This document shows positions 10,676-21,062 of a stretch of DNA of 64,000 bases, one piece after another. The DNA lies in NCBI GenBank assembly GCA_025060195.1, contig JANXCQ010000008.1:1-64000 (forward strand), given 5' to 3'. Origin of the DNA: Gemmatales bacterium. GTDB taxonomy: Bacteria; Planctomycetota; Planctomycetia; Gemmatales; HRBIN36. The translations under genes were made by a program, and so were the position numbers. Position 1 is the first letter of the stretch, and the number at the start of each line of letters is the position of its first letter. The notes under the pieces were generated by a model. That model saw only the letters and a program-made list of their open reading frames with translations, was not told the DNA's origin and made no database searches.

Positions 10676-12853
10676 TTACGATTGAACGCGTTTAGCTGAG
10701 CGGCCCCGTTCGTGGGTGTCGGCGAGGCGGAAGTCCACTTCATGACGGTATAAGTCCACGTGCACCACTTTGACCCGCACGCGGTCGCCCAGACGAAAAC
10801 GCCGTTTGGTGCGTCGGCCGACCAGGCTATACGTACTTTCGTCGTGATAATAATAATCATCGGTCAAACTGCTAATGTGTACCAAGCCATCCACAGGTAG
10901 CATGGGGGATTGGGCAAAGAATCCATAGGGTTCGACGCCTGTGATGATCGCGTCCAGTTCCATGCCAATACGCTGGCTCAGAAAATCGAGCAGTTTGATG
11001 CGAATTAACTCGCGTTCGGCTTCATCGGCCCGCCGTTCGGTATGGCTACAGTGGGCTCCCAGGGCAAGTAACTCCTGTTCATCGGCACTCACCTTGCCCG
11101 TATGAAGCCAACGACCTAAAAGCCGATGCACGATCAGGTCGGGATAACGTCGAATCGGCGAGGTAAAGTGGCAATAATGCTCGCTGGCCAGGGCGTAATG
11201 CCCCTCGGGAATCGGACTATATTCCGCTTGCTTCAGGCTCCGTAACAGAGCATAATGCACTGCGTGGACTTCAGGCCGATGCCGCGATTGTTCCAGCACG
11301 CGTTGCAGTTGGAAACGGTCGGTGGCGTAACGGGGATCTATATCATAGCCCAGTTTTCGGACGAATTCGGCAAATTCTCGCAGTTTATGGGGCGCAGGCG
11401 GTGCATGAATACGACGCAGGAACGGCACTCCCAGAGATTGCAGGTGCTCCGCTACAGCTTCGTTAGCAGCTAACATGAACTCCTCGATGATCTGATGACT
11501 CACATCATGGGGCACATAGTGAGCGCCGCAGACCCGACCCTCAGCGTCGTATTCGAGTTCGACCTCGGGGATGTAAAGCTCCAACGCGCCCCGTTGTTTA
11601 CGCCGTTCCCGTAAAATCAACGCCAAGTCCCGCATCCGCAGCAACAAGGTGCGAATTTCCTCGGGTAAGGCCAGCTGTTCGGCTTCGGGAGCCCCCTCGA
11701 GGACTTGCTGGACTTGCGTGTAGGTCAACCGCCGCGCCACACGAATAGCGGCCTCCGTGAAGCGGGCGCGAACGCGCTGGCCATGCTGGGTAAATTCAAG
11801 AAGCACACTCTTGACATATCGCACGCGACCTTGTTGCAGACTCGCTAGATGGTTAGAGAGCACCTCAGGGAGCATGGGCAGCACGCGCTGGGGCAGATAA
11901 ACGCTATTTCCCCGTTCACGGGCCTCCCGATCCAACGCACTGCCTGGTGGGACGAAATAAGCGACGTCGGCAATATGCACCCCTAAATGCCAATGACGCC
12001 GATGTGAATCGTAGGTGAGGGATATGGCGTCGTCAAAATCGCGGGCGTCTTCGGGATCAATTGTGATGGTAAGCCAGTTGGTAAAATCTTCACGACCACG
12101 CAAGTTGGTTTCACTAAAGCGAGCCGCTTGTTCCCGTGCTTCTGCCAGTGCCTCAGCGGAGAAGGCCACGGGCAGTTGAAAGGCACGAATCACCGAAAGC
12201 GTATCCACGCCGGGTGCCCCGCGGGGACCTAGCACTTCGGTGATGACCCCTTCCCCAGGCAACCCGGGCGCGGGAAAGCGGATAATCTCGACGACCACCT
12301 TGTTCTCAGGTCGGGCATTTTTCGCGCCTGCGTCGCCAACCCAGATCGGTTCGCTGAACTGTGTGCCGTCTATGATAACAAACCCTTCGCCCCCACGCTC
12401 AACGTAAGTGCCAACGAAATGGTGAGAGGCCCGCTCCACAACGCGCACAATTCGCCCGACGAGTCCGCGTTCAGGCCCCTTCGCTCGGCGCGTTAGGCGC
12501 ACCAGCACTTCGTCGCCTGTTGCCGCATCGCCCACCTGGTCGGACGGGATGAAAATCTCCCCTCGTCCGTACTTTTCTACACCGTGCGGCCGAACGAAAC
12601 CGAAGCCCGCGGCCGTCTTATGAAAGACCCCGATCAACGTGGTGCCTTCACTCGCCTCCGCGTTTGCAAGGCGGACAACGTGATTGCGACCCCACGCTAA
12701 TTGTCCCTGTTGGATCAGTTCTTTTACCGTACGACGAAACTCCGCGTAAGCTTCTGCGGCAATGCCCAGCTTGCGGGCCAAGACCTTGACCTTGACAGGC
12801 TGATAATTCGGACGCTTGACGTATTGCAAAATCGTCTCGGCTAGGTTCTTCAT
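10676..12853 (-). CDS. rnr: Ribonuclease R (VacB/RNB family)
   Basis: RNB domain DPEDARDFDDAISL, HRLLGRWLHTG, C-terminal S1 domain; ATG at 12853 (MKNLAETIL) preferred over the listed 12922 start. Confidence 0.95.
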   Translation of the reverse strand: MKNLAETILQYVKRPNYQPVKVKVLARKLGIAAEAYAEFRRTVKELIQQGQLAWGRNHVVRLANAEASEGTTLIGVFHKTAAGFGFVRPHGVEKYGRGEIFIPSDQVGDAATGDEVLVRLTRRAKGPERGLVGRIVRVVERASHHFVGTYVERGGEGFVIIDGTQFSEPIWVGDAGAKNARPENKVVVEIIRFPAPGLPGEGVITEVLGPRGAPGVDTLSVIRAFQLPVAFSAEALAEAREQAARFSETNLRGREDFTNWLTITIDPEDARDFDDAISLTYDSHRRHWHLGVHIADVAYFVPPGSALDREARERGNSVYLPQRVLPMLPEVLSNHLASLQQGRVRYVKSVLLEFTQHGQRVRARFTEAAIRVARRLTYTQVQQVLEGAPEAEQLALPEEIRTLLLRMRDLALILRERRKQRGALELYIPEVELEYDAEGRVCGAHYVPHDVSHQIIEEFMLAANEAVAEHLQSLGVPFLRRIHAPPAPHKLREFAEFVRKLGYDIDPRYATDRFQLQRVLEQSRHRPEVHAVHYALLRSLKQAEYSPIPEGHYALASEHYCHFTSPIRRYPDLIVHRLLGRWLHTGKVSADEQELLALGAHCSHTERRADEAERELIRIKLLDFLSQRIGMELDAIITGVEPYGFFAQSPMLPVDGLVHISSLTDDYYYHDESTYSLVGRRTKRRFRLGDRVRVKVVHVDLYRHEVDFRLADTHERGRSAKRVQS

Positions 12854-13119
12854 CGGCATAGCATTATACGACATCGCACGTCTACGGCTTAGCTGCGGAA
12901 ACGAAACCAATCGCCTACCCACTTATTGCGAACCCGTTTATCAGACCATACGCAACGCACCAACCAAAGTTCATCGTCTGATGCCATATGTGCTTATCGC
13001 CTTGTAGACGAGAGAGCAAGAGGTAATCTGGCCAGTTCTCGTTGTTATAGGACGCCAAAACGATGTTAACTTTTGTGAGGCAATGGACGTATATTATGTA
13101 TGGACGCGGAAGCAAACTC

Positions 13120-13493
13120 GGGGGCGAATTGGATTCGACCGGGTGAGCAGAAGCGTCAGTGGCGTGTCGTGGTTGGTCGGTGGGCCACGTAAAAAGCCGA
13201 CCGCACTCAAAGTGCCGAAGCGCACTACGCTCTGGCTGCTTAATCTTCGTGCAGCCCCGAACCGCGAGCCTTGCCTGAGGGCGAGCGGAGCTCGGCATGG
13301 AGCATCAGGCCCAGGGCAGTGGCTGCCGGCGGAGCTGTCCTTGGTACGCATGGCCGGCTAGCGCCAGGTAGACCTTGCCTGCTAGGTCGCCTGGAGCGAA
13401 ACGGCACAGCGTAGCTGGCCAAAAAGCAGGCTACACACGTAGAAGCTGACGTGGAGCCACCTCGGGACGCGGGTTCGATTCCCGCCGCCTCCA
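13120..13493 (+). ncRNA. ssrA: tmRNA (one-piece), tag peptide (A)DRTQSAEAHYALAA*
   Basis: 5' GGGGGCGAATTGGATTCGACCGGG and 3' GCGGGTTCGATTCCCGCCGCCTCCA; 7-bp acceptor stem GGGGGCG/CGCCTCC; tag ORF GCC(13196)...TAA(13241-13243) ends ALAA*; 3' CCA not encoded after discriminator. Confidence 0.97.
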
Positions 13494-13800
13494 TTGACTA
13501 CACGTTACGCACCTGGGTTCTTAACTGTCAGTGGAGATCGAAGTTGCAGGTTCTTGCTGAGTAACGTGATTTCGTCGTGTCGCAAGCAAGCGTAGTTCGT
13601 AGAATGCCCTGGGAAAGTCGCTTGAGAGAAAACGCCGACTTCTTAGACAGCGGTCAGCGACGGTGACCTGTCTCCATCCGGTTGGCCAGGAGTTGACGCC
13701 TGCCACTTTACATTCCGTCGCATGACAATGAAGCGGGGGCAAAAAGGCTGAAGATAAATCCTCGCAACTATAGCCACACCATCTAGAAGGCTGAAACGTC

Positions 13801-14514
13801 ATGCGAGGGTGGCTGATCACCGGCACGGACACGGGCGTGGGTAAGACGGTAGTCGCGGCAGCGCTGGCTAGGTACTGTCGCGAACAAGGTTATCGAGTGG
13901 GAGTATGCAAACCTGTGGCGACGGGGGTACCAGAAGGCGCCATCGGCGAGGATACCCGTGCTCTCTTAGAAGCAGCGAATCTACCCCTGACCTGGGCGCT
14001 GCGCGTGACGCCTCTAGCTTTTCCCGAACCAGCGGCGCCCACAGTGGCGGCGCGCCTGCTAAATCGCTCTGTGGATTTTGAGGCCGTCGTTTCTGCCGTG
14101 CTATGGTGGCGCGACCATGCGGATTGGCTGGTGGTGGAAGGAATTGGCGGCCTACTATGCCCTCTGACCCCTGGTAAGACCGTGGCGGACCTGGCCGTGG
14201 CACTGAAGCTGCCGGTTGTGGTCGTGGCGCGGACCGCTTTGGGGACACTTAACCATACCCTGCTTACTGTTGAAGCGGCAAAGCGTCGTCATTTGAACCT
14301 CGTCGGCATAATACTCAACGAGGCTACCAAGCCTACAGGTAGCTGGGCCGAACGCACCTGTGAGCAGGAACTGCAACAGTGGGTCGATATACCCATTCTG
14401 GGACGCATTCCGCATAGCGAACTACCAGAGCGAGCGGCAAGGCGCGTCGTGCCGGCGATACTCGCACAGACGCGCTCGGCGGAAGAGAGAAACGTCCGTG
14501 CCCGGCAGAGCTAG
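13801..14514 (+). CDS. bioD: Dethiobiotin synthetase
   Basis: ITGTDTGVGKTVVAAALARYCREQGYRVGVCKPVATG; VEGIGGLLCPL. Confidence 0.93.
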   Translation: MRGWLITGTDTGVGKTVVAAALARYCREQGYRVGVCKPVATGVPEGAIGEDTRALLEAANLPLTWALRVTPLAFPEPAAPTVAARLLNRSVDFEAVVSAVLWWRDHADWLVVEGIGGLLCPLTPGKTVADLAVALKLPVVVVARTALGTLNHTLLTVEAAKRRHLNLVGIILNEATKPTGSWAERTCEQELQQWVDIPILGRIPHSELPERAARRVVPAILAQTRSAEERNVRARQS

Positions 14515-14520
14515 AGAGAT

Positions 14521-15882
14521 GTGACCATGCTAGTATTGGCCTTTCGCTGTGGCGCTTGTGGGCAGTTGTTGGCAGCGGAAGAAAGTTACCGCGGCCAGCA
14601 AGTGCAGTGCCCTGGGTGTGGTAAAAGTGTACGGGTACCCGTCCAAGCGCTGACCCTGCAGCTACCAACCGCAGTGCCTAGCACCCAGCTGTTATCTGAT
14701 GACGACCAGGCTAGCACAACTCAGCCGACTCCCGTAAGCTTGCTCGCGTCTTCTAAGGAATCCTTGGTCGCATCTACGCAGGAAGCGGCAACCTCGGAAG
14801 ACCCAGTACCGAGCCAGCGTGTCAGTGCCGAGACGGTTTCTAGAAGCGGAGCCACGATAGAACGTGATGGTGAGGGGCTGAGCGTTTCTTCTGGGGTTCA
14901 CCTTTCGCAGAACGAATCTGTCCCAAGTCTCCAGGCTGTTTCTGCCTTATCGGGAGCGGCACCAGCGGTTCCTGAAACTACCCGTGAAGCGGAGTGGCCA
15001 AGTTCGGCCGCGGAGACGTCGCTGTTAGACCGAGCTCGTGTTCGACCTCAGCCTGCCGTAGGTCGGCGCCGCATCCCTATAAGCTTTTGGCTCTTGGCCG
15101 TGCTCCTGCCAACAACGGTTACCTTCGTCGTAATCTCAGTGATTTTGTTCCGCTTGTGGCTCGCCGAATTGGCCCGTAAAGAGCGCCATCCTCTTGAGGA
15201 TTTGCCTGACACCGTCGAAGGAACGGCCGACGTCGGTGGACGACCCCGCACGGTGATTAACCCCGTGCAGCGGCCGCCGGAAGGAGCAGCAGTGCGACTG
15301 GGCGAAACGAGGCGTTATGATGGCATTGAGGTGACACCTCTGCAAGTACGTTGGCAACGAGTCATTTATGCCCGCACTGAGGATGGCCGAACTCGCGTAC
15401 CCGCCTCCGACCCCATGCTCGTATTGCACCTGCGAATTCGCAACGTCAGCGACCATATTATTCAACCGTTTGAACCGATTTTCAATGCCGCGTTCCGGGA
15501 GGGCCGAGCCGTATATACGTATTTGTCTGTCGGCGATGAGCGATTCTACGGCCCCTTACAAGACGTAGCCTTAGAGCGGCTCGAAGGCCAGACCTGTATC
15601 GAGCTCTGGCCCGCTAACCTGAAAGGGGACGAAGCGGCTGAGCCTGCCTCGCTACCGCCCAGCGAATTAGAGACCATAATCGTCGCTTATCAATCGCCGC
15701 AACGTCGCAAGATCGGGCACGCGCTGGAGAACTTACCGAGGGAAACATCGCTGGTTTGGCATGTGCATCTGCGTAAAGGTCGGCAAGACCGTTTGATTAA
15801 GGGAAGAGGTTACCGTCTTTGGCTGACCACGATTGTGCCAGTGCATTTCGCGATCAAAGACATCGTAAAACAGACGCCTTAG
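14521..15882 (+). CDS. Membrane protein with N-terminal zinc ribbon
   Basis: CGACGQLLAAEESYRGQQVQCPGCGK double CxxC, a TM segment, and a beta-rich C-terminal region. Confidence 0.6.
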   Translation: MTMLVLAFRCGACGQLLAAEESYRGQQVQCPGCGKSVRVPVQALTLQLPTAVPSTQLLSDDDQASTTQPTPVSLLASSKESLVASTQEAATSEDPVPSQRVSAETVSRSGATIERDGEGLSVSSGVHLSQNESVPSLQAVSALSGAAPAVPETTREAEWPSSAAETSLLDRARVRPQPAVGRRRIPISFWLLAVLLPTTVTFVVISVILFRLWLAELARKERHPLEDLPDTVEGTADVGGRPRTVINPVQRPPEGAAVRLGETRRYDGIEVTPLQVRWQRVIYARTEDGRTRVPASDPMLVLHLRIRNVSDHIIQPFEPIFNAAFREGRAVYTYLSVGDERFYGPLQDVALERLEGQTCIELWPANLKGDEAAEPASLPPSELETIIVAYQSPQRRKIGHALENLPRETSLVWHVHLRKGRQDRLIKGRGYRLWLTTIVPVHFAIKDIVKQTP

Positions 15883-15909
15883 ACTAGCAGCGGCTTATAA
15901 GGACGCAAA

Positions 15910-16779
15910 ATGGGCCAGCCGAGAGTTAGGTGGCAAGATTCTCTTCTTGGCCGTTGGACGGTGAGCAGTCGGTCGAGTCGCACTTGGCTGAGCAAGGCCC
16001 GCGTTATCATTACTGGAGCGTCACGAGGTATCGGGGAAGCCTTGGCCAAGCGTTTGGCTAATCACGGGGCAAGTCTTTGCCTGGCAGCTCGTTCGGCCGA
16101 CACGGTGCATCGGTTGGCTCAGTATTTACGCACTTTCAGCGGCAGTCAGATGCTTGCCCTGGGAATGGACGTAACCAACGCTGAGGATCGTAAGTTGCTT
16201 ATCGAAAGCACGGTGTACTACCTGGGTGGGCTGGATGTGCTCATCAATAATGCAGGAATCGGAGCCTCTGGTTTGTTTGAGGAAGCCAGTCCCGAACGCT
16301 TGCGCCTGATCATGGAGACGAACTTTTTCGCAGCGGCGGAACTGATGCGCTTGGCCATTCCCCATTTGGCGCAAAGTCCGCTCGGAGGCATGATCGTTAA
16401 CATCTCCTCCGTTTTGGGCCGGCGTGCCATCCCGGGATATGTTGAGTACTGCGCCAGCAAATTTGCCCTGACTGGCCTATCCGAAGCGCTGCGAGCGGAG
16501 TTAATGCGCTATGGCATACACGTGCTCAACGTTTGCCCGGGCCTGATTGACACACCGTTCAATCAGCACATGCTGGAACAGCGCTTTAATCCCCCGTGGC
16601 GTGAGACAGAACGCATGTCAGCCACTCGGTGCGCTCGCGAAATTGTCTCGGCGATGCTGAGGCGGAAAAACGAAGTGGTCATTACCACGGCGGGGAAATT
16701 CTTGGTGTGGGCGAATCGGCTCGCACCCAGCCTGGTCGATTGGGTGATGGCAAAACTAATGCGGCGGTATCGGCCATGA
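15910..16779 (+). CDS. Short-chain dehydrogenase/reductase
   Basis: ITGASRGIGEALAKRLA; NNAGIGASG; YCASKFALTG. Confidence 0.9.
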   Translation: MGQPRVRWQDSLLGRWTVSSRSSRTWLSKARVIITGASRGIGEALAKRLANHGASLCLAARSADTVHRLAQYLRTFSGSQMLALGMDVTNAEDRKLLIESTVYYLGGLDVLINNAGIGASGLFEEASPERLRLIMETNFFAAAELMRLAIPHLAQSPLGGMIVNISSVLGRRAIPGYVEYCASKFALTGLSEALRAELMRYGIHVLNVCPGLIDTPFNQHMLEQRFNPPWRETERMSATRCAREIVSAMLRRKNEVVITTAGKFLVWANRLAPSLVDWVMAKLMRRYRP

Positions 16780-17543
16780 CGTTGACTCTGCGGGATTGGG
16801 CGAGCGGCAACTCGTTACTGCACCGCATGGATGCCCGCTGGAAGCTTGTGGCGCTGTTCCCCGTCGCCTGTTTTATAGTCGCTGTCCCCCATTGGACCTT
16901 AGCGGGGTTGACGTTCCTGGTAAGCCTGGCTTGGCTTCGTTACGCGGGATTACCTTGGAAGTGGCTAATATCCCGATTGGCCAGCGTTGCCGGTTTCTTG
17001 ATGATAGTCGGGTTAGTTCTCCCGGTAAGCATCCCAGCTGAAGGTTGGTCTTTTGGGCCGGTGCGATTCTCGTATCGCGGGGTTGAGATCGCTGCCCTCG
17101 TTGTCTTGCGCGTGCTCACGGTAACGAGCCTCGGTCTGTTACTACTTGCCACCACGCCATTAGACTGCTTAGCTCGCGGCTTATTGGGCCTGGGACTGCC
17201 TCAAGTCCTAGTACAAATCCTGACCATGAGCCTGCGCTACGTTTACCTGTTGGGTGCCGAGCTTAGTCGCATTCGATTGGCCTTACGTGCCCGAGGTTAC
17301 CAAAGGGGCTTCTCCCCACACAGCTATCGCACTACCGCTTACGTGCTGGGCAGCTTGTTGTTACGCAGCCAAGAACGTGCTGAACGCGTCGCCCAAGCCA
17401 TGCGCTGTCGGGCCTTCGCAGGCCAATTGCGCTTATTGTCCGTGCCCGGAAATCACCTCGGCGATGTCCTGCTCGCGTTGCTTCTCGTTGTGAGTTTATC
17501 GCTACTCCCTTGGCTGGTCCTTCAGTGTATCCAGCGATTTTAG
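16776..17543 (+). CDS. ECF-type transporter transmembrane (T) component, CbiQ family
   Basis: MDARWKLVALF, ALRARGYQRG coupling motif, AMRCRAF; ATGA overlap with upstream SDR; listed ORF begins upstream of the true ATG. Confidence 0.85.
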   Translation: MTLTLRDWASGNSLLHRMDARWKLVALFPVACFIVAVPHWTLAGLTFLVSLAWLRYAGLPWKWLISRLASVAGFLMIVGLVLPVSIPAEGWSFGPVRFSYRGVEIAALVVLRVLTVTSLGLLLLATTPLDCLARGLLGLGLPQVLVQILTMSLRYVYLLGAELSRIRLALRARGYQRGFSPHSYRTTAYVLGSLLLRSQERAERVAQAMRCRAFAGQLRLLSVPGNHLGDVLLALLLVVSLSLLPWLVLQCIQRF

Positions 17544-17670
17544 CCAGAGCCTCGTAAATCCCGGTTCAGTTCAATAAACAATATCGGCGTGCTAAACACT
17601 GTATGAGATTCGCTCCAATAGGCAGCGAGACCGAAGATCAGAACTTAGCTCAAAGTTAGGCGCTCAGGGC

Positions 17671-18432
17671 ATGTCATGGATCCTCGAGGTACAAGGACTG
17701 AGTTACACTTGGCCAGGCGGATTCTCGGCGTTGGAGGATGTCACTTTTCAAGTGACCACCGGTGAAAGCGTGGCCGTGGTCGGACCTAACGGGGCAGGAA
17801 AGACCACACTCTTGCTCTGCCTAGCGGGTGTGGTATTACCGCAACGGGGCCAAATACGGATCGCCGGCTTTGACCCCCGCGACTCCGCCCAGCGCCAACA
17901 AATTCCGCGGAAGGTCGGACTGGTGTTTTCTGACAGTGATGACCAGCTCATTCATTGGACTGTGTACGATGACGTGGCTTTTGGCCCATTGAATCTGGGT
18001 TTGCCCGAAGCTGAAGTTCGCCGACGCGTGCAACGGGCGTTACAAGCCGTGGGCCTGGAGCACGCCGCTTTCAGGGTGCCGTTTCACCTTTCCAGCGGGG
18101 AAAAAAAGCGAGCGGCCCTGGCAGGCGTCCTCGCCATGGAGCCGGAAATCCTCTTGCTTGACGAGCCGACGCTTCACCTCGACCCTCGAGCGCGGCGCGA
18201 ACTGATCCGTATCCTCAATCGACTTGACGTCACTAAGCTCATCGCGTCGCACGACCTGGAATTCAACTTAGCGATCTGTCAACGGGCGTTCGTGCTCGAC
18301 CAAGGCCGGCTCGTTGCCGACGGCCCGATTCGCAAACTTTTCGCCAACGCCTCCCTGATGGAAGCCCACGGCCTAGAAGTCCCGCTCAGCTTGGTTCAAA
18401 GTCGCGATCCCCTGGCCGGTTCAGCTTCCTAG
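17671..18432 (+). CDS. ABC transporter ATPase, CbiO/EcfA-like
   Basis: GPNGAGKTTLL, VFSDSDDQLIHWTVYDDVAFGPLNLGL, LSSGEKKRAALAG, LLLDEPTLHLDP. Confidence 0.9.
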   Translation: MSWILEVQGLSYTWPGGFSALEDVTFQVTTGESVAVVGPNGAGKTTLLLCLAGVVLPQRGQIRIAGFDPRDSAQRQQIPRKVGLVFSDSDDQLIHWTVYDDVAFGPLNLGLPEAEVRRRVQRALQAVGLEHAAFRVPFHLSSGEKKRAALAGVLAMEPEILLLDEPTLHLDPRARRELIRILNRLDVTKLIASHDLEFNLAICQRAFVLDQGRLVADGPIRKLFANASLMEAHGLEVPLSLVQSRDPLAGSAS

Positions 18433-18647
18433 GATTGTAACCTTTTGTTATCATATTATCCTAGACGACTGAAGTTTCGGGTGGGCCCTCCAGGGCTTGA
18501 CGAAACGATAGCAGTGGGCTGTAACGTGCCATGATCATAGCCTAACCGGGCGAAGGTTCGCCGCAACGCTGACACCCTAATAGCCCCGATTAAGTATGGA
18601 ACTATTGGGCGATAGGAATGCACGTCGCAATAGCTTAGGAGAGAACC

Positions 18648-20243
18648 ATGAGAGCTTGGGCCACGAAAGTCCTCCTTGGGTTGCTGCTCGCGCTGACTTG
18701 TACTCCGACTCACGGGCAAGTGTTAGTCGGCACGATACGGTCGTTCGACGACCTGCTCGATACCGTGAAATACTTTGCCCACCTCGCCGGTCGCGATGAT
18801 GTCGCCCGGCAACTGGAACCCCTTTTAGATACGCTCACAGGAGGCAAAGGACTAATAGGCCTCGATCGCAAGAAACCGTTCGGTTTTTACTTGGAACGTC
18901 TTGCTCTCCTGGGCCCGACCCCGCCGGTCATTCTATTTTTGCCGACTACTCGCCAAGATGATTTCATCGAATTGCTGCGTGCCCTAAACTCACAGGTGGA
19001 ACAACCTGATGCTCAGGGCATCCGTGAGGTGACCTTGCCCACGGGCCAAAGAGCCTACCTCCGGTTTGACCACGGATATGCGTTTATCAGCTTGGATAGC
19101 CAGGCATTGGCTCGACAACTCCCTGACCCTAAAAGGTTGAACGCTGAGAATCAGAATAGGCCCCTCCTAATGTTGGTTATTCGCATGCGAGAGATTCCAT
19201 CTGCGCATCGCAAGCAGTTAGCAGCGCAGGTCCAGAAAATGGTCTTTGCGGGAGAGCAAAAGGAGCTGGAGGAATTAGACTTCAATAACTTTTTGCTGCA
19301 GTTGGTCGTACAAGCCCTTCAGCAGCACGCCATGCAATTGTTTCTGGACTTAGAGGAGGTTCGCGTAACTGCTGACTTAGATAAAGCCAATCACCAAGTT
19401 CAAGTTCACGTGGACATAACCGTGTCGCCCCGCAGTCCCAGCGAAGAGTTTGCCCGCGCTTGGTCGCAGATACCGAGCCGCTTTCATAGTTTGCGGGACC
19501 CGCGGGGCTCTAATGTGTTTGGCACCTTGCCGCTGCAGGGTCCCTGGCGCCACGCGGCGGATCGCCTGGCCAGGCATATCGAAAAAGCTATCGCCCAAAA
19601 ACCAAGCGATCAGCAAAAGCTCCTTCGCCGGCTTTACGAAGGAATCCTACCCACGCTGCAAAGTGAGGCCTTGGAGTTAGCCCTGTTGCTTCGCGGCCCC
19701 ACTACGGATGACAAATTGGTAGCGGTAGCAGCGGTACGACTCCGTGAAGGCGAGAAACTCGAATGGGCACTGCGGGAAATCTACAAAGTGTTGCCCGTAG
19801 AGGCCAAGGCGCCATTTCGCATAGATGCTCACCAGCTAGATGGCCGTAAGATACACGAAGTGCGAATGGCGCCCGTCGACCCCGCTTTCATGCGGGTGTT
19901 TGGCGAGGGGAAACTCATGTTTACGGTAGGGGGCGACTTTCTCTTAGTGAGCTTAGGTAAGCACGCTAATGAGGCCCTTAAGGAGGCACTAACGCAACTG
20001 AATCGTGAACAGCCTGCACAATCCGTGTTCGTGCAGGTGTCGTTGCGTCAACTGGCTCTACTCGGACAAGATGACCCTGGTGGCAAACAGTTCCGCCAGG
20101 CAGTGGAACGCACTTTCGTGGGTGCCGATGCTCACCGCGACCAACTTCGCTTGATTCAGGAATGTAAAGGAAACCGCTTATCGTTCCGCATGGAATTTCC
20201 CACCCTCTTGTTCCGAGCAGTGATCCTGGCCAACCAGCCTTAG
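18648..20243 (+). CDS. Secreted hypothetical protein (planctomycete-like)
   Basis: Signal peptide MRAWATKVLLGLLLALTCTPTHGQ; long continuous ORF. Confidence 0.6.
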   Translation: MRAWATKVLLGLLLALTCTPTHGQVLVGTIRSFDDLLDTVKYFAHLAGRDDVARQLEPLLDTLTGGKGLIGLDRKKPFGFYLERLALLGPTPPVILFLPTTRQDDFIELLRALNSQVEQPDAQGIREVTLPTGQRAYLRFDHGYAFISLDSQALARQLPDPKRLNAENQNRPLLMLVIRMREIPSAHRKQLAAQVQKMVFAGEQKELEELDFNNFLLQLVVQALQQHAMQLFLDLEEVRVTADLDKANHQVQVHVDITVSPRSPSEEFARAWSQIPSRFHSLRDPRGSNVFGTLPLQGPWRHAADRLARHIEKAIAQKPSDQQKLLRRLYEGILPTLQSEALELALLLRGPTTDDKLVAVAAVRLREGEKLEWALREIYKVLPVEAKAPFRIDAHQLDGRKIHEVRMAPVDPAFMRVFGEGKLMFTVGGDFLLVSLGKHANEALKEALTQLNREQPAQSVFVQVSLRQLALLGQDDPGGKQFRQAVERTFVGADAHRDQLRLIQECKGNRLSFRMEFPTLLFRAVILANQP

Positions 20244-20309
20244 AGCGACTTCGGGCCCAACTAGCATAGCTAACCATAACTTGCGACTCAATAGGCAAGG
20301 AGGCCCGCA

Positions 20310-20960
20310 ATGTCAGAATCCACATCATCCCCAGCGAGGACTCACGAAGCGAAAAGTATTTACCTTTCCCCTCATGAGGTGATACTGGGAGCTTCTATTC
20401 GGCCTGAGTTGCCTTCTGATACACAGCAAGCACCGTCCACGTCTGCCGCACCACCAATCGGTAAGATTCGTTATGATACCCGCCACTTGCTTCCCAGTTT
20501 CGTGTTGGGATTAGCGTTGAGTCTGGGCGCTGTGGTATTGGTCATTTGGCTCAACGGCCGACTACCTCGTGGGCTGGTTCCCCCAACGCTAACCCTGTTT
20601 TGGGCCAGCGGAGCTGCCCTGTGGGCGTTCCTCTTGTTCCGCTGGGCTTATCGCGGGCTATTGTGGCGTGTGGAAATCACCGAGCAAGAAATCATTTACC
20701 GACGCGGCTGGTTGTGGCCCCGTTGCAACGTAACGCTGGCGAGGCTAGCTCGTGTGGAAGTACGTCAACCATGGTGGCAGCGCTTATTCGGCTTAGGCGA
20801 GGTCGCCCTAATTCCCGAAGAGCCGGGGGCGGAAGCAACTGTGCTCGTCGGCATTGCTGAGCCTCACGCTTTGGCCGAACAAATCAGCTTTCGGATTCGA
20901 CACGCCCGCGAACGCCAAGTCCAAGCGCAAGGCCTGACCTTGTCTGAAACGAAACCCTGA
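20310..20960 (+). CDS. Membrane protein with PH-like (bPH_2) domain
   Basis: Two TM segments followed by WRVEITEQEIIYRRGWLWPRCNVTLARLARVEVRQPWWQRLFGLG. Confidence 0.6.
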   Translation: MSESTSSPARTHEAKSIYLSPHEVILGASIRPELPSDTQQAPSTSAAPPIGKIRYDTRHLLPSFVLGLALSLGAVVLVIWLNGRLPRGLVPPTLTLFWASGAALWAFLLFRWAYRGLLWRVEITEQEIIYRRGWLWPRCNVTLARLARVEVRQPWWQRLFGLGEVALIPEEPGAEATVLVGIAEPHALAEQISFRIRHARERQVQAQGLTLSETKP

Positions 20961-21062
20961 CATAGGTTGGTGCCCTAAAATAACTCAACGAAACGCTGGG
21001 ACAAACCCACGGGCCTTGGCAAGTGATGTTGGCCTGTGAGGCCCGATAATTCGCGAAGGCTC

